14,988 nucleotides of DNA from Alphaproteobacteria bacterium (GTDB lineage Bacteria; Pseudomonadota; Alphaproteobacteria; Rickettsiales; SXRF01): contig JAGVKI010000321.1 in NCBI GenBank assembly GCA_020050695.1, positions 1 to 14,988 of the forward strand, written 5' to 3'. Each line of letters opens with the position of its first letter. The stretch's first letter is position 1. Below the pieces are notes generated by a model, which saw nothing but the letters and a program-made list of their open reading frames with translations, had not been told where the DNA came from and did not search any database. The translations under genes were made by a program, and so were the position numbers. Shown one piece after another: positions 13,669 through 14,988 of the stretch.

Positions 13669-14067
13669 ATGCGTACCAAGCATGTACTGACCGCTGACGA
13701 TGCCCAGAAAATTATCACTGCGTGCAAGGCAAAGGCCAAATCCAAGAAGTGTAACGTTACCATCGCGGTAGTGGATGAAGCGGGTTACCTGTTACATCTG
13801 GAACGTATGGACGGCGCGCCGCTGCATAGCGCCAAAGTGGCGGAAGGCAAGGCAAAAGCTGCGGCACTGGGCCGCGTTCCTACCAAGATGATTGAAGAAA
13901 CCATCAAGGAACGTCCCGCGATGCTGACCTTCCCTGACCGCCTTGGCGTGCAGGGTGGCATACCGCTAAAGTACAAAGAAGAATATGTCGGCGGTGTAGG
14001 CGTATCGGGCGTTAAGTCCCATGAAGACGAAGAGATCGCGCTGGCAGGAGCTACCTGGCTTTCGTAA
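13669..14067 (+). CDS. GlcG/HbpS-family (DUF336) protein, possible haem-binding
   Basis: The product has 132 residues. The family (PF03928) includes HbpS, an extracellular haem-binding protein, and GlcG of the glycolate locus. The typical core is present: VTIAVVDEAGYLLHLERMDGA (about 30-50), a helix SAKVAEGKAKAAALGR, then FPDRLGVQGGIPL (about 88-100) and VGGVGVSG (about 107-114), followed by the terminal DEEIALAGA helix. I chose the ATG at 13669, eight bases after AAGGA, over the adjacent TTG at 13666. There is no signal peptide, so it is probably cytosolic. The molecular role of most members is unproven; haem binding is only a possibility. It may be read through from the peptidase 82 bases upstream, where no terminator is visible. 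Confidence 0.88.
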   Translation: MRTKHVLTADDAQKIITACKAKAKSKKCNVTIAVVDEAGYLLHLERMDGAPLHSAKVAEGKAKAAALGRVPTKMIEETIKERPAMLTFPDRLGVQGGIPLKYKEEYVGGVGVSGVKSHEDEEIALAGATWLS

Positions 14068-14381
14068 GAGGCGTGTAACGCTTGCCATATACCCAGCCTA
14101 TATACCCCGGCGGCGTAAAAAAACATGATTCCGACAGTGTTTTTGGCTGTATATTGAACTAAATCCATATATAACAACGGATTGCACGATTGCCACAGCC
14201 AATCGGCTATGTGTGTGAATTAACTAAAAATTCTTAATCTTAACACCCTAAATTAACCAAGATAAGTAAAGATGGTAAGCGGTTAACCATAGGTTGGCCG
14301 CGGCTTCAGCAACTTTGCATGCCTTGTTGGCATGAAAGACAGATCCGTGGCCCGCTGACTACAGGACGTTAAAAAGATAAT
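14068..14381. other. 314-base intergenic region with several stem-loops upstream of a sensor gene
   Basis: No gene is seen. There are three notable elements. The first is a cluster of TTAA motifs at 14220-14286 in AT-rich DNA, including TTAACCAT (14283-14290), which resembles a CtrA half-site. The second is AACC-ATA-GGTT (14285-14295). The third is a perfect CATGCC-TTGTT-GGCATG hairpin (14318-14334) 48 bases before the ATG at 14382. An imperfect stem, CACAGCC with GGCTATGTG, lies at about 14194-14213. I could not match the region to a known riboswitch, and no terminator follows the GlcG-like gene. Confidence 0.4.
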
Positions 14382-14988
14382 ATGAATAGCATAACGGAAA
14401 AACGTAGGCGATCGCCGCGCATCCGAAACCTGATCGGTTTCAGCGCGATGATTATGCTTTTGTTTTGCGTGATCGTCGTCTACCAGGGCTCGCGTGCCTA
14501 TAAGCAGGCCATTTTGGAAGGCGAGCAGACTGCCCTTCGCCTCTCGCATATTCTGGCTGACCATGTGGAACTGACCTTCCTTGGCGTAGACCTCAGCTTG
14601 CGCCGCGCGATTGAGCGTCAGTACTTCAATTCGCTGTTTGGCAATAACCTGCCCGAATACACGGAACAGAATTTCAAGATATGGCTGAACGAGACCCCGC
14701 AGATCGTAGCGCTTGCGCTGATCAACGAGGACGGACTGGTCGAAGTCGCCGCGCACAAGAAAAACCATGACCACTGGCTGGACTACCATAAGACGCTGGT
14801 TGGCCAGAAGCTGTTTGAGCATATGCGCGAATCCGACGACACGTTCGTGTTTATCGGTAAGCATTATACGGAGGATGGTCACTCCCTTATTATTATGAGC
14901 CGCCGCTATAATAAACTGAACGGTGAGTTCGGCGGTATTGTGGTGGCTGCCATCAACCCAAACTATTTTATCAGCTTCTATAATTCGA
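14382..14988 (+). CDS. N-terminal part of a membrane sensor protein with a periplasmic Cache/PDC-type domain (cut by the window edge)
   Basis: An open frame runs from the ATG at 14382 to the last base, giving 202 residues and no stop. A basic start (EKRRRSPRIRN) precedes one membrane helix at about 17-34. A predicted periplasmic region follows: an amphipathic helix (ALRLSHILADHVELTFLGVDLSLRRAIERQ), then PQIVALALINEDGLVEVAA, MSRRYNKLNGEFGGIVVAAINPNYFISFY. That arrangement is the N-terminal half of a double-Cache/PDC sensor such as those on histidine kinases, diguanylate cyclases and chemoreceptors. The output domain lies beyond the window. The ribosome site is weak (AAAAAGA only). The ligand is unknown. 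Sensor status is well supported by the architecture; which signalling class it belongs to is not determined. Confidence 0.8.
   Translation, partial: MNSITEKRRRSPRIRNLIGFSAMIMLLFCVIVVYQGSRAYKQAILEGEQTALRLSHILADHVELTFLGVDLSLRRAIERQYFNSLFGNNLPEYTEQNFKIWLNETPQIVALALINEDGLVEVAAHKKNHDHWLDYHKTLVGQKLFEHMRESDDTFVFIGKHYTEDGHSLIIMSRRYNKLNGEFGGIVVAAINPNYFISFYNS

Noticed and set aside
14220..14286. Full CtrA sites (TTAA-N7-TTAA) in the TTAA cluster
   Set aside because: The spacings I measured between TTAA motifs are 10, 2 and 9 bases, never 7. Only one half-site-like TTAACCAT remains.
14270..14381. Cyclic-di-GMP (GEMM) or other known riboswitch before the sensor gene
   Set aside because: The conserved GEMM core and receptor strings are not present. 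The hairpins do not assemble into any riboswitch layout I know.
1..14988. Mobile element, prophage, toxin-antitoxin or defence island
   Set aside because: No integrase, transposase, restriction or toxin motif is found. Genes are mostly housekeeping with even codon use; only the 68-bp palindromic repeat suggests mobility.

Overview
The window looks like ordinary chromosome from an alphaproteobacterium of moderate GC (my reading of gene content; no phylogeny was possible). The pointers are a homodimeric NADP-isocitrate dehydrogenase of the eukaryote-like type, a class Ia ribonucleotide reductase whose large subunit lacks the ATP-cone, a FixL-type haem-PAS hybrid kinase, an MlaC-family lipid carrier and AT-rich intergenic DNA. 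No rRNA, tRNA, CRISPR array, phage module or insertion sequence is visible. Fourteen genes are supported; both ends cut a gene.

Layout. 1-153 is the tail of an unknown gene. 329-3173 holds two plus-strand genes 19 bases apart: a small membrane-anchored protein with an Ala/Pro-rich tail, and an 803-residue polytopic protein with a spermidine-synthase-like domain between two membrane blocks. The latter converges on an unknown soluble protein (3170-3814, minus), their stop codons sharing the bases CTAG. An MlaC-like secreted protein (3970-4671) converges on icd (4679-5914, minus).

Upstream of icd on the same strand is a two-gene signalling operon (5984-8391): a single-domain response regulator overlapping by GTGA a PAS-PAS-HisKA-HATPase-REC hybrid kinase. 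Its second PAS carries the FixL haem-ligand signature, so oxygen, CO or NO sensing is likely. Neither protein has a DNA-binding domain. A divergent AT-rich region leads to a 90-residue orphan ORF (8686-8958) that ends in a textbook terminator.

9046-12159 (minus) is nrdA-nrdB, separated by a 68-bp double-hairpin palindromic repeat. Upstream of nrdA are two NrdR-like boxes exactly 16 bp apart, one overlapping the -10 of a plausible promoter. The reductase lacks the ATP-cone for overall dATP feedback, so transcriptional control by NrdR may carry more weight.

The right part has a prolyl aminopeptidase (12486-13586), a GlcG/HbpS-family protein (13669-14067), a 314-base gap with several stem-loops, and the start of a membrane sensor protein that runs off the end.

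I did not find a clearly new multi-gene system. The best leads are the haem-PAS kinase/regulator pair, the nrd control region with its interspersed palindrome, and the uncharacterised spermidine-synthase-like membrane protein with its small neighbour.
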